Part shown: piece by piece, positions 47,341 through 62,592 of the stretch
Layout of the letters: each line of letters begins with the position of its first letter
Numbering within the stretch: the stretch's first letter is position 1
Origin: Paralichthys olivaceus
Lineage: Eukaryota; Chordata; Actinopteri; Pleuronectiformes; Paralichthyidae
DNA: 64,000 bases
Assembly: GCF_024713975.1 (NCBI RefSeq)
Contig: NC_091098.1
Span: forward strand, 22,823,316-22,887,315
Direction of reading: 5' to 3'
Notes under the pieces: generated by a model
Told to the model about the DNA's origin: nothing
The model's database searches: none
Seen by the model: the letters and a program-made list of their open reading frames with translations, nothing else
Made by a program: the position numbers and the translations under genes

Positions 47341-48519
47341 ACACAAAAACACAGCAGAGGTGATTTTGACACCTGTTCATCTGTGTTTTTTTACCCACTC
47401 CAGTGTGTGTTTCCGGCCTTTGCTGACATGGCAGCCATCTAATCAGGTGGAAAGATATTTGTCAAGGTGGCACAGGGCTGTTGTGTGTGGATAAAAATAA
47501 GCCCACAGTTCCAGCAAATCATATTGTGTTTCATGGCCTACATAGACGAGGCCCACCCAGACGAGCCACAGCTATTATCACCTCCTGCCTGTGATTTGTG
47601 TTGTTTTTTCTTCTGCATCTCTAAAACAAAAAGCAGGTTTTTTTTTTTTTTTAAATTAGATCTTCATGTTTTTAATCATGTCGTGTTAAAACAGGGAGGA
47701 TTTCAGGTTCCTTGCTCCAGCTCCGAGGCCTGACTGGTGATCACATTGATGATTTTTCTCCTCCTGTTGAGGAGAAATCCTCATTTCACACATAGATCTG
47801 TTGTAAAAAAAAAAAAAAAAACAGAAAAGCTAATTGTCTGCCTGCTCTGCTGATATTCTCACATTTGTTATGTGCTGTGAATGGTACAGATTACACCCTC
47901 TGCTCTTTAAGCGACTGTCACGCACACATTTCGCAGAGCCCCACTGAGAAAGCATAAAATGCTCTTTGCTCATTTACAACATCTCTGTTTGTTGGACATA
48001 GCCAGTGTTGGTTGTACTGTGTCTGCTCCATCCCCCTGTACACCCCCGTGCATTCACTCAAACACCCACACTTGCACAAAGTATGTGAGCTGTTGTATCT
48101 TAGCAACGGGCAAGGTAATTACTGAGAGAGCCAAGGAGCTGGCATGCTGTAGAGCTGCTGATCTGATCCCAGCCTCAGAGAAACAGGAAGGCAGAGATTT
48201 CCACTGTGTTGCCCAACACAGCACTTCTATATCCATGCTGTTAAATGTGAGTTTTGTTGCCGCTCAGTGCACTGCTCCAGACCTAACATGCACGTCAGAC
48301 ATCTTGTTTTTTTTATTTTATCTTATTCCTCAATACGTGTGTCTCTGTTCGCAGGTGGCGTGCTTGTGGACAAAGAGGAAAGATGAGTCTGTCAGGTAGA
48401 ACAGATCCTCGCAGCCTCTCCTTGTAAAGACGAGAGAGCCGCGGGAGACGACGGCTGTAGGGGGATCAGTAGTGTTGGTGAAGGGCCGAACGAGGCAGGC
48501 TCCTGTGGAAGGTGAAAGA

Positions 48520-49725
48520 ATGGCTAACCAGAGCTTGGCCATCGACGGCCCTGGCAGTTTGCTGGCTGTGCTGGCGTCACAGAGCGGACTGGCAAGAGGC
48601 GGCAGCAGCAGCAGCAGCAGTGACGGCAGCGGCAGTGGAGGGGTCTCTGCCACAGATATGTCTGCCTACTTTAAGCTGGTCTTCTTGGGTTTGATCATCT
48701 GTGTCAGCCTCGTAGGAAACCTCTTGGTCTCCCTGCTGGTCCTACGAGACAGGACACTTCACAAGGCCCCTTACTTCTTTCTCCTGGACTTGTGCCTGGC
48801 CGATGCAGTCCGCTCAGCTGCCTGCTTCCCCTTTGTGCTGGTGTCCGTCCACAACAGCTCGGCCTGGACTTACAGTGCCTTGAGCTGTAAAGTTGTGGCT
48901 TTTATGGCTGTGCTGTTTTGTTTTCACGCTGCCTTCATGCTGTTTTGTGTGGCTGTCACCCGCTACCTTGCCATCGCCCACCACCGATTCTACGCCAAGC
49001 GCATGACCATCTGGACCTGCGCTGCCATCATTTGCATGGTGTGGACACTGGCTGTTGCCATGGCGTTCCCACCTGTCTTTGATGTTGGGACATACAAGTT
49101 CATCCGTGATGAGGACCAGTGCATTTTTGAACACCGCTACCTGAAGACCAACGACACCCTGGGCTTCATGCTCATGCTGGCTGTGGTGGTCCTGGCCACC
49201 CACGGCTTCTATGCCAAGCTGCTGCTGTTTGAGTACCGGCACCGCAAGATGAAACCCGTCCAGCTCGTGCCAGCCATCAGCCAGAACTGGACCTTCCACG
49301 GTCCCGGGGCCACAGGTCAAGCTGCAGCTAACTGGATTGCAGGGTTCGGTCGTGGCCCCATGCCACCCACTCTGTTGGGCATCAGGCAAAATTTACACAA
49401 TCAACACCGGCGGCTGCTCGGGATGGAAGAGGTGAGGTCAGAACGGAGGCTGGGCAGGATGTTCTACACCATCACCCTGCTCTTCCTGGTCCTCTGGGCT
49501 CCCTACATTGTGGCGTGTTTCTGGAGGGTGTTCGTCAAGTCCTGCACCATCCCTCACAGGTACCTGTCCATCACAGTGTGGATGAGCTTCGCCCAGGCTG
49601 GAGTCAACCCCATCTTCTGCCTGCTGCTCAACGAGGACCTGAGGAAAGTGCTGAGAGCTCACCTGCCCACCTACTGGAGGACTAAACAACACCTGCCCCA
49701 GGACGAGGCCTACTGCATCATGTGA
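48520..49725 (+). CDS. gpr173: Orphan G protein-coupled receptor 173 (SREB3)
   Basis: Class A GPCR of the SREB family (GPR27, GPR85, GPR173), conserved in vertebrate brain. The coding sequence is one exon of 401 residues, ending EAYCIM. Seven membrane segments are evident, from YFKLVFLGLIICVSLVGNLL to the final VNPIFCLLLNEDLRKVLRAH. SREB hallmarks seen: TRYLAIAHHRFYAKR in place of DRY, FDVGTYKFIRDEDQCIFEHR in loop 2, SQNWTFHGPGATGQAAANWI in the long third loop. The start chosen is the first true ATG of the exon's long frame (GAAAGAATGG); the frame extends upstream only through non-ATG codons. The N-terminus is longer than in human GPR173 (373 residues) and holds a Ser run from AGC/AGT repeats then DGSGSGG. 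An upstream short ORF (ATGAGTCTGTCAGG..., 48383-48427) precedes it in the same exon. Confidence 0.96.
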   Translation: MANQSLAIDGPGSLLAVLASQSGLARGGSSSSSSDGSGSGGVSATDMSAYFKLVFLGLIICVSLVGNLLVSLLVLRDRTLHKAPYFFLLDLCLADAVRSAACFPFVLVSVHNSSAWTYSALSCKVVAFMAVLFCFHAAFMLFCVAVTRYLAIAHHRFYAKRMTIWTCAAIICMVWTLAVAMAFPPVFDVGTYKFIRDEDQCIFEHRYLKTNDTLGFMLMLAVVVLATHGFYAKLLLFEYRHRKMKPVQLVPAISQNWTFHGPGATGQAAANWIAGFGRGPMPPTLLGIRQNLHNQHRRLLGMEEVRSERRLGRMFYTITLLFLVLWAPYIVACFWRVFVKSCTIPHRYLSITVWMSFAQAGVNPIFCLLLNEDLRKVLRAHLPTYWRTKQHLPQDEAYCIM

Positions 49726-51575
49726 TACGATTGGAGCTTTGTGAGGTGAATGTTTCAGGTTTCAAAGGGAAACGAGGGAACTGAAGTGATGTAATGCACC
49801 TTGGTTACGTATTAAGTGTCTGTTTTGTTGTTTTGCACAACAAAATCCAAAATTTTGCCAACAAATGCAGGCACAGTGCTACTTGATGAAGAATGTTGAT
49901 GTTTGAATTAATGTGTCGGGTGCAAAAGCTTGAACAGGGCGAGAGAAAAGCCCCGGGTAACTCCTTAAACAGTTTGTATTACTGACGATGTACTGTGTGC
50001 GATTAATAGGTGGAAGAGATCACAACAATCACCACCCCAACTAAGTGTGACAGATGCCATTTTAAATTGATGTTGCCTTATTTCAGAGGGACACACCCCA
50101 GAGTTTTCAACCGAGAATTAGTTTCTGTGTCACACGGGGCACGAGACAGACGAGCGGAGGGTTGAAATCCTTGAAGAAATGTGCTGTGGACTGGGAATAG
50201 AAAGTGTTAATGAGAACATGACAGACTCTGAAACACATCAAGGAACACATCAAGGGTCTGAATGGATTCATAGACCACCCTGGACATCTTTTCATCTGTT
50301 TCAAAGGAGACGACAGAATATTGAATGGACCCAACAACCCTGGACACATTTAAATAGCTGTTGTGAACCTAAGGAGCCCCTAACATGCTTGATTTTTTGA
50401 ACTTGATTTAGGGCGTGTCAGGTTTCTTTGTATCATAAAAAAATTGCCTGTTTTCCTTTACTTTGTAAACGATACATGTTAAGCAGATGACACTATTTTG
50501 AAATATGACTTGATTTGATATTGTATAGACTGTACAGGAATGTATATTCCTGCTTGTGTGTTTTTATATAGCATTTTGTGTGTATGTGTGCGCGAGAGAG
50601 GAAGAGGAAGAAAGAGAAGAGAGGAGGGAGGGTGAAAGAAAAAAAAAAAGAAGAGAGAAATAACGATGATAAAACAGGTTCCAGTAAAATTGAGTCAATG
50701 TGAAAGCAGCCACCATCTTGTGGCCTCAAAATCATGCAAAATTGAACAGTCATCATATGGGAATCCTTTAAATGGATTTCTCTAACTGAAAATACAGTTT
50801 TATTTTAAATGGGTGATGTACAAGCAAATGTGAAATACAGATGGATAATGGAAAAGGGAACCGAATAATTAGAAAACAACACTTGTAAATTGCAAACAGG
50901 CCACAGGATTTTACGACTTGAATGGTAATGTAAATTAAGGCTTTTTAAAAAAAAAAAATCATTAGCAAATGAATATTTATTTGCAAATGATGATCTTGAG
51001 AATGTTTTTGAAGTACTGTTATGAGAATACAAAAAGAAAAGAAAAAAAAAAGGAGAGATGAAGTGGCACTTAATGCGAAGGAAACTTGAATGTTACCAGG
51101 ACGTCTTATATTTCCCCCCCTCGACCTAAATGTCACCATTTGTGCGTCTGGAATCACAGAACATTTTAAAAAGCAAACCGTCTTCAGGCCGGACACGACC
51201 CCAGAGATGTTTGGCAGTATGGAAAACCGGCTTAGGCTACATTAAGCTGTCTCTCCAAATTAAGATTCATGTAATGCAAATGTCTGACCTACAGTATGTT
51301 AAGCATAGATATATTTGTGCAGTCAATTTTTTCTAAATGTGGACACTTGCACTGCATACTGTATTAGCATGCATTCCACTGCATTTCATAGATTCAAGAC
51401 TGGGGATTACAACTTGTACAGATGTTGATATGGAAAGACAAAGTGAAAAGTGAACCGGGGTCCATAATTTTTACGTCTGGCATTCCTTTGGCGAGATGAT
51501 ATCCTGTAAGTGTACAGTTTAACTGAGGTGGTTCTTTTGTCCACTCATCAATAAAGACTCTACTTTTGATGCATT
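49726..51575 (+). other. gpr173 3' untranslated region
   Basis: AT-rich, no frame of interest. It includes a GA-rich tract at about 50595-50660. AATAAA at 51550-51555 followed by T-rich sequence is the likely 3' end. Confidence 0.5.
51550..51555 (+). terminator. Candidate poly(A) signal of gpr173
   Basis: AATAAA followed by a T-rich stretch (cttttgatgc, gagtttttga) about 1.8 kb after the stop. Confidence 0.45.
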
Positions 51576-54005
51576 CTGAGTTTTTGACCTGCCTGGATGT
51601 TGACATGGCTGGATCCCCTGTGGAGAACACTTCACTGGAAATAGACCACTTTACAGAATGCATGGCACAAATTACACCCTGTGTGTGTTTTATTTCCTGA
51701 ATGCAGCAGAAGATGAATTCTGTGATGCATCAGTGAAGCTCTGACTCTCTACCCTCCTCTCCGAGCACTGACCAACAAAAGCTGTGGAGTCCAAATGATT
51801 GAAATGATTATTTCTTTGTACACCACCGACCCATCAAATCTGGAGAGACAGGTGTACAAATACACAAAAAGAGTGGAGAGTTGTCTGTGACTTATAGCTG
51901 TTACACAAGAGCTGGACTGAAAAACTGTGTGGGAACCAAAAAAATGTGGTCGGGTCCAACAAGTTAGTTTCTTAAGCTACAGTGCTCTTCAATATTTAAC
52001 CATGAATGAACAGTACAGGATAATGGTGACTGTTCAAATATACTGTCACGGCAGCACAAATAGAGAAGATCCATAAAATCGAGGACATGACTCAGCAATA
52101 TTCAGCAAAATCTCTCTAAAGGTAACATTTGCTAAGTTAAGTCTAGACCAGGCCACAGGAACAAAATGCATTAGGTTATTGATTCAATTAATGACACCTC
52201 TTATTCTTCATGTATTCCATAAAGAATTTATAATTTTTCATTTGAATTGATCTAATCTTGCTTTAAACATTTAAGAAAAATCGAACATATTGTGCTGTAA
52301 GATTCTTCAAATGTGTTTTGAAGACAAAGAGAGAGCTGAAGAATAAACATACTGACGTGTGCAGGAGCAGCTTATCAACGTGTTTATATTTAAAACTCTT
52401 GATTTTTTCACTACATTATATGATATATAAGAAAGTACAGAATATACTATAAACCACGTAAATGAAAATCATATATCATGGTCAAAGTGAGGAATGGTGG
52501 TGTACAATCACTCAAAAAGTTTATTGTTTCAAATTCATAATTAAGTAAGTGTGAGTTTGGTTGCACTCTTTAAAAACAAAAAATAATTAAATCTTAAATG
52601 AAGCTTCGGGTTAATGGCAGACATTATAAAAAGGGTTAACTCCTCTGCAGGATAATGAACATAAAGCACATAAATAAAACACTTCTAGAATCTCTTACTC
52701 CCTCGTGGTCGCACAGAATCCACATGTACAGCAAACCTTGTGCAGCCGAGCGTTCTACACAATTATGCTTCTTAGAAAATAAAATCCAAAGGGTGGGAAG
52801 AGAAAAACATTTCTCAGTCCTAATTAGAACCCGATTGAAATCCAGCCGTCGTGTGATGGTGTATTCTCTTGGTAAACAATTAGCTTATATTTTGAATTTG
52901 AATGAGAGATAATTTCCATTGTCTCTATGAACGCGGACAGTGTCTGATGGAAGAGATGCTTCCACAGCGAGCGGTTACAGCTGTGTGAACCTCCCCAGGT
53001 TCAACAGGTTCTCTCCGACTCTGCATCTCCCCGTCTACAGCTCTTATTTTTAGTTCTCTTCCCACTTCTCTCCAAGATGCACAACAAAGGCCGTCTTACT
53101 CATTTGAAAACTCTTGCTCGCCCACTGAAGATGCAGAGTTGTGCAGAGGCCTTGTTGCATTGTCCTGGCAGAGCGCTCACTTTCAGGAGAAGTTTAATGT
53201 CGCTCTCCCAGATTGGTTTTTGTGTTGTTGTTTTTTTATCTGTACCTATCCTGCCTGTTTCAGACAAAGCCCTGTCCTGACCTTCCCAGACAGCAACCAT
53301 TCACCGTGCCCTCACTCCCACACGGCCACATTCAAACCTCACAATACCCTCACCAACCTTGAGAGGAGCAAAGTCCAGTCTGAAGGCAGGGAGTTTGTGG
53401 ATAAACCATGAATGATGTTAAAAAACTTTAAATTCCCTGCCCACACTATTCTTCCCTCTGAGTTTTGTTGTCAACCATTTTCTCCAGTTTTAAGATGATT
53501 AGATATTTCTGACTTTTTTCCATTTTAAAACTTGTCTGGTCCTTGAAAATAGAAGAAATCCAATACAAATGAAGTAAATGGTGACCACTTCTTCAAACAT
53601 AAAAAAACAACACAAAAAAAGATTAAATGAAAAACTCAAGGTACTTTACTCTGGTAGAGAACTCTAGAAGGATTCAGTTATAATTGAACCATTAAGCTGT
53701 TGAGACCACAAAGACGGAAAACAAGCTCAAATAGCTCAAATCTCAGCAGTAGCGTATCTTTTTACACACTATGGCTAAACTGCTTTAAAACATATGTAAC
53801 ACAGTTTTCCTTTTAGTCATTGACGTAGGGGGAATCCTGTGCAGTTCTTGAAGACCCACACGATGACTCACACTCTCCTACGCTGTAGGTTTGACCACCC
53901 TACTGCATCGGGCTCCTCACACGTTAGCATTTCCATTTTTGAATTCCATTGTTTCAATTATAGTTTGTGAAAAAAGGGCACGAAAACAACACAAAGACAG
54001 TTACA
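51576..54005. other. Intergenic stretch between gpr173 and wdr13
   Basis: Tail-to-tail spacer, AT-rich, with no supported exon or recognised repeat. Confidence 0.55.
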
Positions 54006-54009
54006 GTAG

Positions 54010-54015
54010 TTTATT
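54010..54015 (-). terminator. Candidate poly(A) signal of wdr13
   Basis: AATAAA on the minus strand about 670 bases after the wdr13 stop. A CA microsatellite (54067-54090) lies within the predicted 3' UTR. Confidence 0.45.
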
Positions 54016-54683
54016 CTGTATGTGTGTTAAATAACTTATATGAATCTGGAATCAGCATAAACCGAAAACACACACACACACACACACAGATAAGTACAAA
54101 CACATACTTAAAAACACACTTGTATATTTTTCGTCATCATCAATTTGATATGCCTATGACCGATTCGGAGTTCAATATCATGCAGGTGGTCAAATGCAAA
54201 CAGGCAATTGCAGAACTGAAAGCAAATAAGGCGGTTTCACTACACTTGATTACACTGCTTGAGTAACAGTTACATAAATAGTGAACTAGATCTATGCCAG
54301 AGGGACTGTCAGTGCGCTACAGTGTTGGTTTCTCAAGAAGATTACGTCCTATTCTCTTCACATGAATTCAGTCATTTCCGTCGGAGGTAAGCCATGACAC
54401 ATGCATGGGAGTAGTGCTTCTCTCTTCTTTCTTTGTCCAAAAGCTATTTCTCAGCTGCAGCTGTAGGAGTACTGACACACATACACATTTACCCCCCTCC
54501 CCCCAAAACATCCCCTCCACCTACACAGCGTATCGTTCAATCTGATTGCACTTATCGTTAAATTAAACATTTAATGCCACCTGTTACATTCCAGTGAAAA
54601 TCTGCAGACTTGTGAAATTGGACGGTTGAGCAGCAGCAGGCCTTTTTAAGCAGTAGATGGAAGCATTTTCATTGGTGGATCAG

Positions 54684-59373
<4,690 letters not shown>

Positions 59374-59385
59374 TCCACAAGCACT

Positions 59386-59954
59386 CTGGGTAAAGATGGA
59401 GCCACTGCCAGAGCAGATCCCTGTCAAACACACCCAGCTCATACATCAGCCGCTTCACTTAATAAGCTTTACATCATGTGACTTACTGATATGATCATAC
59501 AGCATGGCTGACGTGTACATCACACTCATATAAACAGGTTGTCACCCTCCCATCACAACATCTACTAATTGTTACTGAGTCGTGTTTTCTTTATATTAAT
59601 GTGAAGAAAGAATATTATTATTATTGTTGCAGTGAACCGTCGTTAAATCAAATGGAGCCGCTGAATGAATGGTATTAGCATTTTTTTTTTCTCGTTAGCA
59701 CTGAGGTTAGCAAACATCACAGGGGAGCAGGCGACTCCTCTTCTTATTGACAGCTAGCGCAAAGCTAACTAGCTAGCGGCTAGCACGTTAGCCACAACAT
59801 CAAACGCGATGTGCTCGTTTAAAAACCCGTTTTCCCCTGAATTCGTCGATGTGGACAAATAGTGTAAAAGACGTGGATGTTGCACAGAGAGCGAGGCGCT
59901 CGGTGCGGTGACAGCGGACAGGACGAGGGGTGAACCCGAGGGGAAGCGTCTCAC
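59386..59954 (-). promoter_or_regulatory. wdr13 intron 1 with GCTA-rich cluster
   Basis: Between the non-coding and first coding exons. At 59673-59800 it carries repeated GCTAGC, GCTAAC and GTTAGC words (ctaactagctagcggctagc). The same signature is found at the tspyl2 start. It probably belongs to the wdr13 promoter region. Confidence 0.45.
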
Positions 59955-60199
59955 CTTCCTTAGCTTCTCTCCATCGCTGCTCTTTCTCTTCCTGTCGGGT
60001 CACATGACTCAGTGAGACCAGCCCAACCCCCAGCTGAGGCCACACGGAGCCACGTGACACGTGGACTCGTCAGGTAACACACGGGTCACTGACATTTACA
60101 ACAGACACAGACATCACACTGGGATTTATTCTGTTCTGCTCTCGTCCACAGGCACAAACCAACACATCCAATGGTTCAGAGTAAAGAAAATACAAGATG

Positions 60200-60430
60200 A
60201 GAAGAGATGCATCTGTATTGATCCACACACACAGGTCAGAATGAGGGAGACAAGAGAATAAAGACAAATAAAACAATCACACAAAACGTGCTGAGAGTGT
60301 TCATGATATACATCTGTCACTGTGGTGGCTTGTATGAAATGTTATAAAGGAAAGTGCAGTGGCACAGGATGATTGTACGAGCAAGTAAAACACTGTACAT
60401 AAATACAAACGTGAAAAAAGTTCCCTTCTG
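60200..60430 (-). repeat. Fragment of the Rex1-like LINE 3' UTR
   Basis: Shares gtcagaatgagg and a nearly identical ggcacaggatgat word with 36145-36300 in the same order and orientation, with tattgatccacac at its end. It is read as an independent degenerate insertion of the same element. Confidence 0.45.
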
Positions 60431-60594
60431 TTAGAAAATAGAGCAAATAGTATTAGTCTGTCTAAGGCCTGATTTTCTTCTTCTAAATTAATTAGATGAA
60501 ATTAATTATTTCCATGGAAAACTGAGAAAATGTAAAAACAAAACAAAATAAAATACATATCCACCATATGTCAAAATTTAAAAGAAAGTGATTG

Positions 60595-61060
60595 AAAAAA
60601 AATCCACCACATCCATCCACCAAGTTTCATGGTAATCCGTCCTGTAATTTTGGTCTAATACTGTTAACTAATAAATAAATAAACCAACGCAGATGAAAAG
60701 CCTCTAACAGGTAATGAAGGAGCTTAGCTCAGCTTACAGACTGGAAACATGACAAAACTAAAAGTCTGGCTCCGTCAAAACAAAATCACCTTCCGGCACA
60801 AAACTCATTCATCAACATGTTGAATCTTGTTGTAGGGACTTTTGACTTTTGTTTCCCCAATATCCAGTTCTCACGCTAAGCTAAGATAAAATAAGCTAAG
60901 TAAATAAAATAAGGTAAAATAACCATTTACTCCAAATGCGATACTCACAGTTTTCTCACATTTCTATCTATGAATTATTCCCTGGGAAATAAGGGAACAT
61001 TTCACAGTTCAGGTCATGTCTCCTAAACAACTGTACAAGGGTGAAAACATAACCTCCTGT
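60595..61060 (+). repeat. Composite of old interspersed repeats incl. SINE-like copy 3
   Basis: 60600-60690 has accaagtttcatggtaatcc and gtcctgtaattttggtctaa. 60718-60900 has cttagctcagcttacagact and aaagtctggctccgtcaaaa, a widespread fish repeat that I cannot name. 61030-61055 has gggtgaaaacataacctcct, the tail word of the SINE-like repeat. All are degenerate. Confidence 0.45.
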
Positions 61061-61587
61061 TCCTTTTTTATACTGTCTTGTTTTAAGGATTTATTAATCA
61101 GTTGGATTATGTTAGTGATACTTCACACTATGAAATGTAGAGTATGTATATTTGATTACCATGAAACAACCTCTGCTGTAATCCTGCTTCAATAGTGCTG
61201 ACAATCCTGAACACTGATTCAGGAAAGTCATGAATATCTTTTGTGTCTCTGAGGACAAAGTGATCTGCTTTATCTAATGTGACTGATAAATATGAAATAT
61301 CAATGTTATCCATGAACCAGTTGACATTATAAATATAGATAAAGCTAAAATACACACCATCACCGTCACTGTAACGTGATGAAAACACTGTCTTGTCACG
61401 GACAATAGGTGGACGCACAGTTCCAGTGGGTTCACAATGGCAGTATTACAAGGTCAGCTCGGAGGTTTCGCCTGGCTCAGCAAAGACCTGCAGGGCTGTG
61501 GGCCACGCTGCTCAGCTGACGGGGCTCTTTGCTTGTTCACGGTGCTCTTTCTCGAAGGGGCCCCAGTGACCGAGCCATTCAAGAGCA

Positions 61588-61596
61588 CGGGCCATA
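61588..61596 (+). promoter_or_regulatory. TATA-like element before the lysine-rich mini-gene
   Basis: CCATAAATG, about 75 bases before the ATG at 61669, in an otherwise fairly GC-rich stretch (61430-61600). If functional, transcription would start near 61620 with a 5' UTR of about 50 bases. Confidence 0.3.
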
Positions 61597-61668
61597 AATG
61601 ACCGAGTTGAACGGCACGTTAAGCACAGCATTCTCAAAAAACAGTACAGCCTCTGGAGAGCAGCCAAA

Positions 61669-62207
61669 ATGCCAGGAACAAAAGGTAAGTAATGTTTAAA
61701 CAAAAATTTAATTCTACATTTGTGTTGTTTAATTTATCTGTATAATAAATAGACGATAAAAGAAGGAAATTTGTCTGGATAATCGTTTCCAAATGTTGGA
61801 CATGTGTTTGAATATTTATACTATATTTCCAGGTAACAAGTCGGACAAGAAGTCAACTACCAAGGTAGGAAAATCTGTTCAAATCTAAAATCCAATTTTT
61901 CTTTTCTCAATCTATAAATGTTTCCACTTCATCTATATTTGCTTTAATATCACAGCAACCTCAGAGTCCTAAAGAGCAGCCGAAGAAAGGTGATCAGAAA
62001 GGAGATGATAACAAGAAGCAAGGAGGTAAACATTTATATGAACTGACCTGACTTTTTAACAGCCTTTCATTTTCTAATTTGTGCAGCCTGTGTGATTTAC
62101 GGTGCACACGGTGTGGAGATGAGGTGCAGTGATTTCTGTGTCCCCAGTGAAGGTATCTGTCTGTGTTTCATCCCCTCGCAGGACAGCCGAAGGGAGAGAA
62201 GCAATAA
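61669..62207 (+). CDS. Unrecognised four-exon gene for a 47-residue lysine-rich peptide
   Basis: I do not recognise this gene. Four coding exons join in frame with good splice sites: 61669-61684 (AAAG|GTAAGT), 61833-61864 (tttccag, AAG|GTAGG), 61956-62025 (cacag, GGAG|GTAAAC), 62182-62207 (cgcag, then CAATAA stop). The 47-residue product starts MPGTKGNKSDKKSTTK, has 13 lysines, and is rich in Gln, Gly, Asp and Pro. It ends PKGEKQ and has no hydrophobic residue run, signal peptide or cysteine. It should be soluble, basic and disordered. Two of its introns are in phase 1. A TATA-like word precedes it and AATAAA follows at 62587. It lacks the RRSARLSA nucleosome-binding motif of HMGN proteins, and I see no match to SMKR1. 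It could also be the end of a longer transcript or a non-coding RNA with chance coding. Confidence 0.5.
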
Positions 62208-62586
62208 CTTCCAGGCGTTTGTGAAGATGGCTTTGGAGACACTGCTGGGGTCCTGCCGTCGTAAACATGGGGGTCCTCGGGGCAGACAGGGCTGAGTGCA
62301 CCCACCCCCCCACAGGCCTGCAGACCGGCCTGTTGTGCTCGGCCTCCCGATACAACATCTGCTCACCTCTCACAGACGGCAGAAAATTGAACCCAATCTC
62401 CATCCATCACCATCTGTTGTTCAGCCTCTGTTCCTCCCCCCCTCACTGTCCACTCTGGCTTATTGGATGTCTGGAAATAGACTCCAGGTTAAACCGGACT
62501 ATTGCAATTCTTCCCCAAATCACCTTAAAAAACATAATTGACTGTCTAACAGTCCACACATTGTTCTTGTAAATAATGATGATTCG

Positions 62587-62592
62587 AATAAA
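62587..62592 (+). terminator. Candidate poly(A) signal of the lysine-rich mini-gene
   Basis: AATAAA 380 bases after the stop, followed by a short T/G-containing stretch. Confidence 0.45.

Larger units (their letters stand above)
59955..61600. other. wdr13 first exon and upstream repeats
   Basis: The wdr13 untranslated first exon (59955 to about 60000, 5' limit unknown) and its GC-rich promoter are followed by old repeat fragments (60200-60430, 60595-61060). AT-rich filler then runs up to the next gene. No exon supported beyond the first. Confidence 0.5.

Noticed and set aside
48472-48519. Longer N-terminus for gpr173
   Set aside because: The upstream extension has no ATG (it opens at a GTG); the ATG at 48520 matches the family's MAN start.
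62101-62295. Alternative frame across the last exon of the lysine-rich mini-gene
   Set aside because: Would need a donor one base away from the only GT available at 62025/62026; the frame used gives a clean short ending.
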